DNA from: Knoellia subterranea KCTC 19937
Lineage (GTDB): Bacteria; Actinomycetota; Actinomycetes; Actinomycetales; Dermatophilaceae
Assembly (NCBI RefSeq): GCF_000768685.1
Contig: NZ_AVPK01000007.1
Coordinates: 155,991 to 219,990 of the forward strand
DNA length: 64,000 bases
Direction: 5' to 3'
The notes below the pieces were generated by a model that was given only the letters and a program-made list of their open reading frames with translations, did not search any database and was not told where the DNA came from. Position 1 is the stretch's first letter, and each line of letters starts with the position of its first letter. The position numbers were made by a program, and so were the translations under genes. Below, one piece after another: positions 17,746 to 28,907 of the stretch.

Positions 17746-18605
17746 GCGACCACGCCCTGAGGGACGATGAGGCCGTCGCTGAGCCGGATCGTGCGGTCGG
17801 CACGTCGGGCGAGGCTCTCGTCGTGGGTGACGATGACGATCGTTGTCCCGAACTCGTCCCGAATCCGCTCGAAGAGCTCGATGATCGAGGCACCCGTGGC
17901 GCTGTCGAGGTTGCCGGTCGGCTCGTCCGCGAGCAGCAGCGGCGGGCGGTTGAGCAGAGCGCGGGCGATGGCAGCTCGTTGCATCTGACCGCCCGACATC
18001 TCCTTGGGCAGGTGCTTGGACCGATCGGCGAGGCCGACCTCCTCGATGAGGGCCGTCGCCTGGGCGCGACGTTGCTGGCGCGGGGTGCGGGCGAACATCC
18101 CGGGGACCTCGGTGTTCGTCGTCAGCCGCAGGAACGGCTGGAGGTAGAAGAACTGGAAGACGAAGCCGATGGTCTGGTTGCGGAAACGCGACAGCTTGGC
18201 GTCGCTGAGCCGGCCGATGTCGACGCCGTCGACCTGCACGGAACCGCCGCTGGGCTTGTCCAGCCCGCCGATGAGCTGGAGCAGGGTGCTCTTGCCACTG
18301 CCACTGGCCCCGGTCAGGGCGACGAACTCGCCGCGGTCGATCTCGAGCGAGACGCCTCCGAGAGCGGCGACCTTCTGGCGTCCCATCCGATAGGTCTTGT
18401 GCAGGTCGGACACGGTGATGATGTGGTCGCCCGAGCGGGGCCGCGGCGGACGGACCGGGAGCGCCGGGAGCGCGGGGGCCCTGGAGCCGCCGTGGTGGGC
18501 GCGCAGGGCCGCGATGGCGGCCTCGACGTCCCCGTCGAAGGACGCGAGAAAGTCGGCGACCGGATTGCGGTTGGGCATTCCGGCGTCGCTGGGTGAGTCC
18601 GTCAT
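17742..18605 (-). CDS. MacB/LolD-type ABC transporter ATPase with N-terminal extension
   Basis: A 287-residue ATPase that pairs with the downstream FtsX-like permease. Walker A is GASGSGKST, the signature is KEMSGGQMQRAAIARAL, Walker B is LLLADEPTGNLD, and the switch region is IVTHDESLARRADRTIRL. The first 65 residues are extra for the family: an acidic helix-like segment (VADFLASFDGDVEAAIAALR) and a Pro-rich linker before ITVSDLHKTYRMG. The start is the ATG at 18605, with AGGGGG upstream. The substrate of such exporters, whether lipoprotein, peptide or mechanical signal, cannot be inferred here. Confidence 0.92.
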   Translation of the reverse strand: MTDSPSDAGMPNRNPVADFLASFDGDVEAAIAALRAHHGGSRAPALPALPVRPPRPRSGDHIITVSDLHKTYRMGRQKVAALGGVSLEIDRGEFVALTGASGSGKSTLLQLIGGLDKPSGGSVQVDGVDIGRLSDAKLSRFRNQTIGFVFQFFYLQPFLRLTTNTEVPGMFARTPRQQRRAQATALIEEVGLADRSKHLPKEMSGGQMQRAAIARALLNRPPLLLADEPTGNLDSATGASIIELFERIRDEFGTTIVIVTHDESLARRADRTIRLSDGLIVPQGVVA

Positions 18606-18622
18606 CGAGCCCCCTGGCTTGA

Positions 18623-21632
<3,010 letters not shown>

Positions 21633-21636
<4 letters not shown>

Positions 21637-22028
21637 CGGTTCGCCCCGATCGGCCCGTCGCCCGTCTGGACGAAGTCGGTGTCGATGACCGAGGCGGTTC
21701 GTCCGAGGCGCTGCTCACCTCCGGCCGTGGCCATCCGGACCTGCTCGGAGTCCTCACCGAACGTCACGATCGCCGAGCGCCGGATCTGGGCAGCGAGGTC
21801 GTCCTGGGCGGCACGCACGGCCGCGACGATGCGCTGGCTCAGGGTTCTACCCCCATCGGCGCAGGCCGCGTCGCTCACGTCGAGCGAGGACACGGCGCCG
21901 CTGCCCGTGACCTCGACGGTCACACCCTCGAACTCACCCGATCCCGAGAGCCGATCGACCTCGGTGCGCCATTGGGATGCCGCGTGGGCCTGTGCGACGA
22001 GTCGGGAGAGGTCTGTGCTCATGGTCAC
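21633..22028 (-). CDS. YbaB/EbfC-family nucleoid-associated protein
   Basis: About 131 residues. The body (LVAQAHAASQWRTEVDRLSG, then GVTVEVTGSGAVSSLDVSDAA) has the helix-strand pattern of YbaB proteins, which dimerise and bind DNA non-specifically. A start at GTG 22028 overlaps the upstream stop (GTGA); the ATG at 22022 is nearly as good. The extended C-terminal tail after residue 95 is not typical. It forms a two-gene unit with the next gene upstream. Confidence 0.6.
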
Positions 22029-22321
22029 CACGACCCTTCGGTCGTTGGGCGCAGGTCATCGTGCGCGGCCGCGATGGCGGCCAGGACGGCGGGGCCGACT
22101 GCCTGTCCACCGCGCTGGGCAACGATGTCGCCCACGGCAAGACCGGTCAGCACTCCCTGCCCGTCGACCTCGGCGACGACCTGACCTGCCGCCGCCGTGC
22201 CACGACCGGTCGCGGCCAGCCCGTCCCGCCGCCGCGCGATCCGTTGCGGACGCTCCTCGACCGCGGTCGGCCGGACCTGGCTGCGCGCGAGGATCGGTTG
22301 CGCGACGTCGTCGGAGCTCAT
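22025..22321 (-). CDS. Small protein, possibly a diverged YbaB-like partner
   Basis: 98 residues. The C-terminal half (GQVVAEVDGQGVLTGLAVGD then AVLAAIAAAHDDLRP) resembles the C-terminal strand-helix of YbaB proteins, and the N-terminal half is Arg-rich. The gene overlaps the YbaB gene by four bases, so the two products may interact. I would not assign a function. Confidence 0.5.
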   Translation of the reverse strand: MSSDDVAQPILARSQVRPTAVEERPQRIARRRDGLAATGRGTAAAGQVVAEVDGQGVLTGLAVGDIVAQRGGQAVGPAVLAAIAAAHDDLRPTTEGSW

Positions 22322-22388
22322 GGCATCATCCTGACATCAGGTCGGCGGCTCGGCAGGCCGCGGGTGGGCGATCACGAGAGGTCTCGGC

Positions 22389-22715
22389 ATGGAACCGGCT
22401 CCAGAGGTTGGGCTGGGCATCTGGTACGTCTCCCTCGCGGTCTTCGGGACGCTCTGGGCCTCGTTCGCTGTGCCCTACGCCTTCCACGTGGTGAGGGCAG
22501 TTCGGGCCGGGGACACCTGGCTTCCGTTCGAGCCCAAGCCCAACGGCCGCTACACGTTCATGGCCCAATCGCGGCGGTTCGCCGCGTTCCGCGCGCCGAC
22601 CCCGGAGCACAGGACAGCGCTGGGCCTGACGGTGCGCCATGGCATCGGGCTCGCGGTCATCGCGGCCCTGTCGTACGCGCCGATCCGGGACATCGCGTAC
22701 ATCGCGAATCACTGA
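22389..22715 (+). CDS. Two-helix membrane protein of unknown function
   Basis: A 108-residue protein with an N-terminal helix (LGIWYVSLAVFGTLWASFAV) and a second helix near the C-terminus (HGIGLAVIAALSYAPIRDI), separated by a polar loop containing WLPFEPKPNGRYTFMAQSRR. No family recognised. The start has GAGAGGT upstream. It precedes a 42-residue ORF and gatC. Confidence 0.5.
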   Translation: MEPAPEVGLGIWYVSLAVFGTLWASFAVPYAFHVVRAVRAGDTWLPFEPKPNGRYTFMAQSRRFAAFRAPTPEHRTALGLTVRHGIGLAVIAALSYAPIRDIAYIANH

Positions 22716-22722
22716 CCTCGGG

Positions 22723-22728
22723 GATACT
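22723..22728 (+). promoter_or_regulatory. Leaderless-type -10 box GATACT
   Basis: GATACT ends six bases before the GTG of the 42-residue ORF at 22735. This matches the spacing of leaderless actinobacterial promoters, which often lack a clear -35. Confidence 0.5.
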
Positions 22729-22734
22729 GGCGCG

Positions 22735-22863
22735 GTGACTGAAGCTCAACGGGGCAACTGGCTGCAGGTCCTGGCCAACCTCCGTGAGTGGGTGCGCGCC
22801 CGACCGGAACTCGCACGTGACGAGGACACCCGGTCATTCTTCGAGATCCTCGAGCGGCACTGA
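22735..22863 (+). CDS. Small protein (42 residues) upstream of gatC
   Basis: GTG-initiated ORF beginning MTEAQRGNWLQVLANLREWV and ending FFEILERH: an amphipathic, Trp-containing helical peptide with no recognised family. Support comes from a GATACT box at leaderless spacing, GC-rich third codon positions like its neighbours, and its position between two genuine genes without overlap. It could be a small soluble protein. Confidence 0.45.
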   Translation: MTEAQRGNWLQVLANLREWVRARPELARDEDTRSFFEILERH

Positions 22864-22913
22864 CCGCGCGCCGATCGGCAGGGCGCTCGTGCTGGGGCCG
22901 GCGTGGGGACGCC

Positions 22914-22919
22914 TAGACT
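22914..22919 (+). promoter_or_regulatory. Leaderless-type -10 box TAGACT for gatC
   Basis: TAGACT ends seven bases before the gatC ATG at 22927, and no ribosome binding site lies between (GCTCCCC), so initiation on a leaderless mRNA is likely. Confidence 0.6.
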
Positions 22920-22926
22920 GCTCCCC

Positions 22927-23223
22927 ATGGCTGAACTCACCCGCGACGACGTGGCGCACCTCGCCGGTCTCGCCCGCATCGACCTCTCCGACGCCGAGCT
23001 CGACAAGATGGTCGGCGAGTTGGGCGTCATCCTTGAGTCCGTCGCTGTTGTCCAGCAGTCGCCGATCGAGGGCGTCGAGCCGATGAGCCACCCGATGCCG
23101 CTCGTCAACGTCACCCGCCCCGACGTCGTGCGCCCGAGCCTCGGAGCCGAGGCCGCACTTGCGGGCGCCCCCGAGGCCGACCAGCAGCGTTTCTCCGTTC
23201 CCCGCATCCTCGACGAGGACTGA
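22927..23223 (+). CDS. gatC: Asp/Glu-tRNA amidotransferase subunit C
   Basis: A 98-residue GatC. It wraps around GatA in the GatCAB complex that converts misacylated Glu-tRNA(Gln) or Asp-tRNA(Asn) to the correct amidated form. The sequence LTRDDVAHLAGLARIDLSDAE and the region VEPMSHPMPLVNVTRPDVV are characteristic. It probably has its own leaderless promoter, with a small hairpin separating it from gatA. Confidence 0.93.
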   Translation: MAELTRDDVAHLAGLARIDLSDAELDKMVGELGVILESVAVVQQSPIEGVEPMSHPMPLVNVTRPDVVRPSLGAEAALAGAPEADQQRFSVPRILDED

Positions 23224-23232
23224 AGGCCGTGC

Positions 23233-23261
23233 GTATGCCGGGTGGCGAGCACCCGGCATAC
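23233..23261. terminator. Hairpin made of an inverted pair of the GTATGCCG motif
   Basis: GTATGCCGGGTG (23233-23244), loop GCGAG, CACCCGGCATAC (23250-23261): a perfect 12-bp stem with no T tract. It lies between gatC and gatA and may attenuate transcription. Confidence 0.5.
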
Positions 23262-23310
23262 CTCACCGCTTCTTTCGTCCACGACACAGACCGCAACCGC
23301 TAGGACCGAC

Positions 23311-24834
23311 GTGACCACAGACCTGACCCGCGCGAGCGCCGCCGAACTCTCCGACCTCCTCGCCCAGGGCGAGACGAGCTCGGTCGAGGTGACGCAGTCG
23401 CTGCTGAACCGCACGGACGCCGTCGACGGCGACGTCCACGCCTATCTCCACGTCGACCGTGAGGGTGCCCTGGCGACGGCCCGTGACATCGACGCGCGTC
23501 GCGCCGCGGGCGAGGAGCTGCACCGTCTCGCCGGCGTGCCGATCGCCGTCAAGGACGTCATGGCGACCAAGGGTCTGCCGACGACATGCGGCAGCAAGAT
23601 CCTCGAGGGGTGGATCCCGCCGTACGACGCGACCGTCGTGACGCGCATCAAGCAGGCCGGCATGCCGATCCTCGGCAAGACCAACATGGACGAGTTCGCG
23701 ATGGGCTCGTCGACGGAGCACTCGGCCTACGGCCCGACCCGCAACCCGTGGGACCTCGACCGCATCCCAGGGGGGTCCGGTGGTGGTTCGAGCGCGGTCG
23801 TCGCGTCGTTCCAGGCGCCGCTCGCGATCGGCACCGACACCGGTGGCTCGATCCGCCAGCCCGCCGCCGTGACCGGCACCGTCGGCACCAAGCCGACCTA
23901 TGGCGGCGTCTCGCGCTACGGCCTCGTCGCGCTCGCGTCCTCGCTCGACCAGGCCGGACCGTGCACGCGCACCGTCCTCGACGCGGCCCTGCTGCACGAG
24001 GTCATGGGCGGTCACGACCCGATGGACTCGACCTCGATCAACGCGCCGGTCCCGGCCGTCGTCGAGGCCGCGCGCCGCGCCGACGTCAAGGGCATGAAGA
24101 TCGGCATCGTCCGCGAGCTCACCGGCGACGGCTTCCAGGCCGGGGTGCAGGCACGCTTCGACGAGTCGGTCCAGCACCTCGTCGACGCCGGTGCCGAGGT
24201 CGTCGAGGTCTCGTGCCCGAGCTTCGAGGCGGCGCTCGCGGCCTACTACCTGATCCTCCCGTCGGAGGCGTCCTCGAACCTCGCGAAGTTCGACGCCATG
24301 CGCTACGGCATGCGGGTGCTGCCCGAGGGCATCGACGACCCGAGCGCCGAGCAGGTCATGGCGGCCACCCGCGACGCCGGCTTCGGTGACGAGGTCAAGC
24401 GCCGCATCATCCTCGGGACCTATGCCCTGTCGTCGGGCTACTACGACGCCTACTACGGCTCGGCCCAGAAGGTCCGCCGCCTCATCGCCGACGACTTCTC
24501 GCGGGCGTTCGATACCGCCGACGTCCTCGTCTCGCCGACGGCGCCGACGACGGCGTTCAGGTTCGGCGACAAGATCGACGACCCGATGGCGATGTACCTC
24601 AACGACATCGCGACCATCCCCGCCAACCTCGCGGGCGTGCCCGGCATGTCGCTGCCGAGCGGACTCGCCGACGAGGACGGACTGCCGGCCGGCTTCCAGA
24701 TCCTCGCACCCGCAGCCGCTGACGAACGCCTGTATGCCGTGGGCTCGGCTCTCGAGCAGCGTCTCCTCGCGTCGTGGGGCGGACCGCTCCTCGGCCGTGC
24801 GCCAGAACTCTCCACGACCACGAAGGGGGCCTGA
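23311..24834 (+). CDS. gatA: Asp/Glu-tRNA amidotransferase subunit A
   Basis: A 507-residue amidase-signature protein, the glutaminase subunit of GatCAB. The Ser-cisSer-Lys triad is visible: Lys in [15 protein letters not shown], cis-Ser in [12 protein letters not shown], and nucleophilic Ser in [41 protein letters not shown] (two segments) is the conserved C-terminal region. The GTG at 23311 is preceded by TAGGAC, which could be a -10 box, and by no strong ribosome binding site. gatB follows after four bases. Confidence 0.96.
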   Translation: MTTDLTRASAAELSDLLAQGETSSVEVTQSLLNRTDAVDGDVHAYLHVDREGALATARDIDARRAAGEELHRLAGVPIAVKDVMATKGLPTTCGSKILEGWIPPYDATVVTRIKQAGMPILGKTNMDEFAMGSSTEHSAYGPTRNPWDLDRIPGGSGGGSSAVVASFQAPLAIGTDTGGSIRQPAAVTGTVGTKPTYGGVSRYGLVALASSLDQAGPCTRTVLDAALLHEVMGGHDPMDSTSINAPVPAVVEAARRADVKGMKIGIVRELTGDGFQAGVQARFDESVQHLVDAGAEVVEVSCPSFEAALAAYYLILPSEASSNLAKFDAMRYGMRVLPEGIDDPSAEQVMAATRDAGFGDEVKRRIILGTYALSSGYYDAYYGSAQKVRRLIADDFSRAFDTADVLVSPTAPTTAFRFGDKIDDPMAMYLNDIATIPANLAGVPGMSLPSGLADEDGLPAGFQILAPAAADERLYAVGSALEQRLLASWGGPLLGRAPELSTTTKGA

Positions 24835-24838
24835 CACC

Positions 24839-26371
24839 ATGGCATCGACTCAGATTGACACCGAAGCGACCATCGCCTGGGACGACGTCCTCGCGTCGTT
24901 CGACCCCGTCATGGGTCTCGAGGTGCACGTTGAGCTCGGCACGAACACCAAGATGTTCTGCGGCTGTGCGACCGAGTTCGGCGCCGAGCCCAACACGCAG
25001 GTCTGCCCGGTGTGCCTCGGCCTGCCCGGCGCGCTCCCGGTCGTCAACGAGACCGCGGTGGAGTCTGCGATCCGGATCGGTCTCGCGCTGAACTGCGAGA
25101 TCGCGGAGTGGTGCCGGTTCGCCCGGAAGAACTACTTCTACCCGGACATGCCGAAGAACTTCCAGACGTCGCAATACGACGAGCCGATCGCGTTCAACGG
25201 CTTCTTGGATGTTGAGCTCGAGGACGGCACGACGTACCGCGTCGACATCGAGCGCGCCCACATGGAGGAGGACACCGGCAAGTCGCTGCACGTCGGTGGC
25301 TCGACCGGTCGCATTCACGGCGCGACGCACTCGCTCGTCGACTACAACCGCGCCGGCATCCCGCTCATCGAGATCGTCACCAAGCCGCTCACCGGTGCGG
25401 GGGAGCGGGCGCCTGAGATCGCCAAGGCCTACGTCGCGACGCTGCGCGACCTGCTCAAGGCGCTCGACGTGTCCGACGTGAAGATGGAGCAGGGCTCGAT
25501 GCGCTGCGACGTCAACCTCTCGCTCATGCCCAAGGGCTCCGACACCTTCGGCACGCGCACCGAGACCAAGAACGTCAACTCGCTGCGCTCCGTCGAGCGT
25601 GCGGTCCGCTACGAGATGTGCCGTCACGGCGCGATCCTCCAGGCCGGCGGCACGATCCTCCAGGAGACGCGGCACTGGCACGAGGACACCGGCATCACGA
25701 CCTCGGGTCGCCCGAAGTCCGACGCCGACGACTACCGCTACTTCCCGGAGCCCGACCTCGTGCCGGTCGCGCCGTCGCGCGAGACGGTCGAGGCGCTGCG
25801 AGCCACCCTCCCCGAGCCGCCGGCCCAGCGCCGCAAGCGCCTCCAGGGCGAATGGGGCTTCAGCGACCTCGAGATGCGTGACGTCCTCAACGCCGGGCTC
25901 GTCGACCTCATCGGCGAGACCGTCGAGGCCGGTGCCACGCCTGCAGGTGCCCGCAAGTGGTGGTCCGGTGAGATCGCCCGGCGCGCCAACGCCGAAGGTG
26001 GGGTGAGCGTCGCGGACTACGCCGCGGAGCGCTCGATCACCCCCGCCCACGTCGTCGAGCTCGAGGGCCTCGTGACCTCCGGTCGCCTCAACGACTCCAT
26101 GGCCCGCCAGGCGTGGGAAGGCGTCCTCGACGGCGAGGGCACTCCGACTGCCGTGGCTGACGCCCGCGGACTCGAGCTCGTCCAGGACGACGGCGCCCTC
26201 GAGGCGGCCGTCGACAAGGTCATCGAGGCCAACGCCGACGTCGCGCAGAAGGTCCGCGACGGCAAGGTCCAGGCCGCGGGTGCGCTCATCGGGCAGGTCA
26301 TGAAGGAGATGAAGGGTCAGGCGGACGCGGGCAAGGCCCGCGAGATCATCCTGTCCAAGCTCACGAGCTGA
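24839..26371 (+). CDS. gatB: Asp/Glu-tRNA amidotransferase subunit B
   Basis: A 510-residue GatB, the kinase and transamidase subunit that binds tRNA. The cradle domain carries [17 protein letters not shown], the zinc cysteines FCGC and [32 protein letters not shown] and [11 protein letters not shown]. The C-terminal YqeY-like helical tail ends [23 protein letters not shown] upstream of the ATG acts as the ribosome binding site and overlaps the gatA 3' end. Confidence 0.97.
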   Translation: MASTQIDTEATIAWDDVLASFDPVMGLEVHVELGTNTKMFCGCATEFGAEPNTQVCPVCLGLPGALPVVNETAVESAIRIGLALNCEIAEWCRFARKNYFYPDMPKNFQTSQYDEPIAFNGFLDVELEDGTTYRVDIERAHMEEDTGKSLHVGGSTGRIHGATHSLVDYNRAGIPLIEIVTKPLTGAGERAPEIAKAYVATLRDLLKALDVSDVKMEQGSMRCDVNLSLMPKGSDTFGTRTETKNVNSLRSVERAVRYEMCRHGAILQAGGTILQETRHWHEDTGITTSGRPKSDADDYRYFPEPDLVPVAPSRETVEALRATLPEPPAQRRKRLQGEWGFSDLEMRDVLNAGLVDLIGETVEAGATPAGARKWWSGEIARRANAEGGVSVADYAAERSITPAHVVELEGLVTSGRLNDSMARQAWEGVLDGEGTPTAVADARGLELVQDDGALEAAVDKVIEANADVAQKVRDGKVQAAGALIGQVMKEMKGQADAGKAREIILSKLTS

Positions 26372-26406
26372 GGTTCGACTCTCTCGGGTCTCTCCGCGCG
26401 CGAAGG

Positions 26407-26530
26407 GCGCGTCGCTTGCGCACTCCCTCGGGCGCTCAGTGGGCCGCCGACATCCTTCCGCACACGGGTGCGGTTTGCTCCCTGAGTCGGCGGCCCAACG
26501 CACCCTCGGGAGTGCGCCACGCGCCGCTCG
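26407..26530. repeat. Large imperfect inverted repeat after gatB
   Basis: Two arms of about 45 bp, roughly 26407-26452 and 26484-26530, sharing GGGCCGCCGAC / GTCGGCGGCCC and GCGCACTCCC / GGGAGTGCGC with some mismatches, plus a 30-bp loop that contains its own small hairpin (CCGCACACGGGTGCGG). It lies in the 265-bp gap between gatB and gapB. It may be a terminator or a structured RNA; no T tract is present. Confidence 0.5.
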
Positions 26531-26622
26531 TTTGCCCGCCTGGTCCGCTGCGGTCGTGAGGTTGGCCACATCGCGTGGGCAACTGCCCTTTGGGTGTGTC
26601 TAGAGGGGGTCCGGCAGGCGGC

Positions 26623-26628
26623 TAGGGT
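26623..26628 (+). promoter_or_regulatory. -10 box TAGGGT for the gapB-like gene
   Basis: TAGGGT ends eight bases before the GTG start at 26637, and no ribosome binding site lies between. The same TAGGGT occurs seven bases before leuB. Confidence 0.45.
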
Positions 26629-26636
26629 GGCGGCTC

Positions 26637-28106
26637 GTGACGATGACGACGCAGACGCATTCCGCAGCAGACGAGCACCTGGCCGACTGGGCCGCACGAC
26701 AGGCTTCGGCCGAGGCGATGATCCCCCTCGTGGGCCGCCTCTACCGGGAGAACGGCGTCGTGACGTCGATCCACGGCCGGCCGCTCTTGGGTCAGTCGAC
26801 GACCGACATTCTCAAGGCACACCGGTTCGCCCGCCGCGTCGACATCGAGCTCGATGTGTCGGACACGCTGCCCGTCATCGAGGCACTGACGGCGCTGGAT
26901 CTGGGTCCGGCGTCGATCGACATCGCCCGACTGCACCGCCGTCGACTCGAGGCGGGGGAGGGTGTGTCGCTCGAGGAGTTCCTCAGGGCCGAGCTGGTCG
27001 ACGTCGTCGGCAAGGGTGGCTTGGCCGGCGATGGGGCGCGCCCCGTCACGGATGTCGTGCTCTACGGCTTCGGTCGCATCGGGCGCCTGCTGGCTCGCAT
27101 CCTCATCGAGCACGCCGGCGGTGGGCACGGGCTGCGCCTGCGCGCCATCGTCGTCCGCAAGGGGTCCGACGACGACCTCGCCAAGCGCGCCAGCCTGCTG
27201 CGTCGCGACTCGGTCCACGGCTCGTTCGCCGGGACGATCACGGTCGACGAGGAGGCCAACGCGATCCTCGCCAACGGCACGCTCATCCAGGTGATCCACT
27301 CGGACAACCCCGCGACGGTCGACTACACGGCATACGGAATCAGCGACGCGATCGTCGTCGACAACACGGGTCGTTGGCGCGACGAGGCGGGCCTCGCCCA
27401 GCACCTCGAGAGCAAGGGTGTCTCGCGGGTCCTGCTCACCGCACCGGGCAAGGGCGGCCTTCCCAACATCGTCAGCGGGATCAACGACGACGACATCACC
27501 GACGCCGACCGCATCGTCACCGCGGCCTCGTGCACGACGAACGCCATCGTCCCGGCTCTCAAGGCGATCAACGACGAGTACGGCATCGTCGGTGGCCACG
27601 TCGAGACGGTCCACTCGTTCACGAACGACCAGAACCTCATCGACAACTTCCACAAGGGCGAGCGTCGCGGTCGTTCCGCCGCTCTCAACATGGTGCTCAC
27701 CGAGACCGGCGCCGCCAAGGCCGTGGCCAAGGCTCTCCCCGAACTCGAGGGCAAGCTCACCGGCAACTCGATCCGCGTCCCCACCCCGGACGTGTCGATG
27801 GCGATCCTCAACCTCACCCTCGAGAAGGCCGTCGACCGCGAGGAGCTCAACACCTACCTCCGTCAGGCCTCGCTCTACGGCGACCTGCACAAGCAGCTCG
27901 ACTTCATCGACAGCCCCGACGTGGTCTCGACCGACTTCGTCGGCAACCGCCACGCGGGCATCGTCGACGGCCGCGCCACCATCACGTCGGGTGACCGCTG
28001 CGTCCTCTACGTCTGGTACGACAACGAGTTCGGCTACTCGTGCCAGGTCGTGCGCGTCCTCGAGGAAATGGCCAAGGTCCACCCGCCGACCTTCCCCAAG
28101 GCCTGA
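26637..28106 (+). CDS. Glyceraldehyde-3-phosphate dehydrogenase, long (GapB-type) form
   Basis: A 489-residue dehydrogenase; ordinary GAPDH is about 335. Residues 1-140 are an extra helical region (EHLADWAARQASAEAMIPLV, then VSLEEFLRAELVDVVGKGG). The NAD domain begins DVVLYGFGRIGRLLARIL, the catalytic cysteine is in TAASCTTNAIVPALK, and the C-terminus has VYVWYDNEFGYSCQVVRV-like residues (LYVWYDNEFGYS). Long forms occur in actinobacteria, for example Corynebacterium GapB, where the enzyme works mainly in gluconeogenesis; the same is inferred here. Confidence 0.9.
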   Translation: MTMTTQTHSAADEHLADWAARQASAEAMIPLVGRLYRENGVVTSIHGRPLLGQSTTDILKAHRFARRVDIELDVSDTLPVIEALTALDLGPASIDIARLHRRRLEAGEGVSLEEFLRAELVDVVGKGGLAGDGARPVTDVVLYGFGRIGRLLARILIEHAGGGHGLRLRAIVVRKGSDDDLAKRASLLRRDSVHGSFAGTITVDEEANAILANGTLIQVIHSDNPATVDYTAYGISDAIVVDNTGRWRDEAGLAQHLESKGVSRVLLTAPGKGGLPNIVSGINDDDITDADRIVTAASCTTNAIVPALKAINDEYGIVGGHVETVHSFTNDQNLIDNFHKGERRGRSAALNMVLTETGAAKAVAKALPELEGKLTGNSIRVPTPDVSMAILNLTLEKAVDREELNTYLRQASLYGDLHKQLDFIDSPDVVSTDFVGNRHAGIVDGRATITSGDRCVLYVWYDNEFGYSCQVVRVLEEMAKVHPPTFPKA

Positions 28107-28121
28107 CGCCGCCACAAGAAA

Positions 28122-28165
28122 CGACGAACCCCCGCCTCGGCCTGAGCCGAAGCGGGGGTTCGTCG
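28122..28165. terminator. Bidirectional terminator between gapB and the DUF937 gene
   Basis: CGACGAACCCCCGC (28122-28135) pairs perfectly with 28152-28165, extended inward by TCGGC/GCCGA around the loop CTGA. It lies 15 bp from each of the convergent stops. Confidence 0.75.
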
Positions 28166-28179
28166 CGTGGGGAGCCGGG

Positions 28180-28794
28180 TCAGCGGCGTCCGCCGCCGAG
28201 GAGGCCGCCGAGGACGTCGAGGATCGAGCCGCCCGTCGACTGCTGGGGCTGCTGGGGTGCCTGCTGCTGGGTCGCGGTGCCGCCACCGAGGGCGCCGCCG
28301 AGGACGTCCTGCAGCATCGAGTCGAGCGAGCCCGGACCACCCTGGGCCGAGTTGTCGGTGCCGCCGGGAGCCGGGGCCGCCGTGCCGCCACCGAGGCCGC
28401 CGCCCTTGAGGACCTTGTTGGCGAGGTAGGACAGGACGATCGGGGCGAGGATCGGGATCAGCCTCTTGACGAGACCGCCGCCGGCACCGGAGCCACCGAG
28501 CGCGGAGTACACCTGGTCCTGGTTGTCGCCGAAGATGTGCGAGGCGATCTTCTCGCCGTCGGCCTGGTCAACCTGGCCGAGGTCGACCCCACCGCTGAGG
28601 AGGTCGTTGTCGTGCTGGCCCAGAGCCTCGAGGATCGAGCCGGCGCCACCACCCTGCGCGTTGGCCTGGAGACCACCGAGGAGTGCGGGGAGGGCGGACT
28701 GGGCGGCCTGCTGCACCTCCTGGGGATCGGCGCCGACCTGCTGGGCGAGCTGGTCGATCGGCAGGCTCTGGAGGATCTCGTCAACTGCAGCCAT
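28180..28794 (-). CDS. DUF937 domain-containing protein
   Basis: A 204-residue protein. The N-terminal part (MAAVDEILQSLPIDQLAQQV, then ALPALLGGLQANAQ) is the DUF937 helical domain, containing the QLAQQVGADPQEVQQA repeat-like helix. One hydrophobic stretch (RLIPILAPIVLSYLANKVL) follows, then a Gly/Gln-rich low-complexity tail (ATQQQAPQQPQQS) ending GGLLGGGRR. The function is unknown. The start is the ATG at 28794; longer in-frame extension upstream lacks support. Confidence 0.72.
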   Translation of the reverse strand: MAAVDEILQSLPIDQLAQQVGADPQEVQQAAQSALPALLGGLQANAQGGGAGSILEALGQHDNDLLSGGVDLGQVDQADGEKIASHIFGDNQDQVYSALGGSGAGGGLVKRLIPILAPIVLSYLANKVLKGGGLGGGTAAPAPGGTDNSAQGGPGSLDSMLQDVLGGALGGGTATQQQAPQQPQQSTGGSILDVLGGLLGGGRR

Positions 28795-28907
28795 CGTGTG
28801 TTGCCACCTCTCGTGGGTCCGGCGGGCTAGATCGCCCACCTCTGACCCCCACTTAACCACCACGTTCGCGCACGCGGGGCGTTCACCTCGGTGCTCGTGA
28901 CTCGATG

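Noticed and set aside
26372..26385. GGTTCGACTCT just after gatB, resembling a tRNA T-arm
   Set aside because: No acceptor stem, D-arm or anticodon arm can be built around it.
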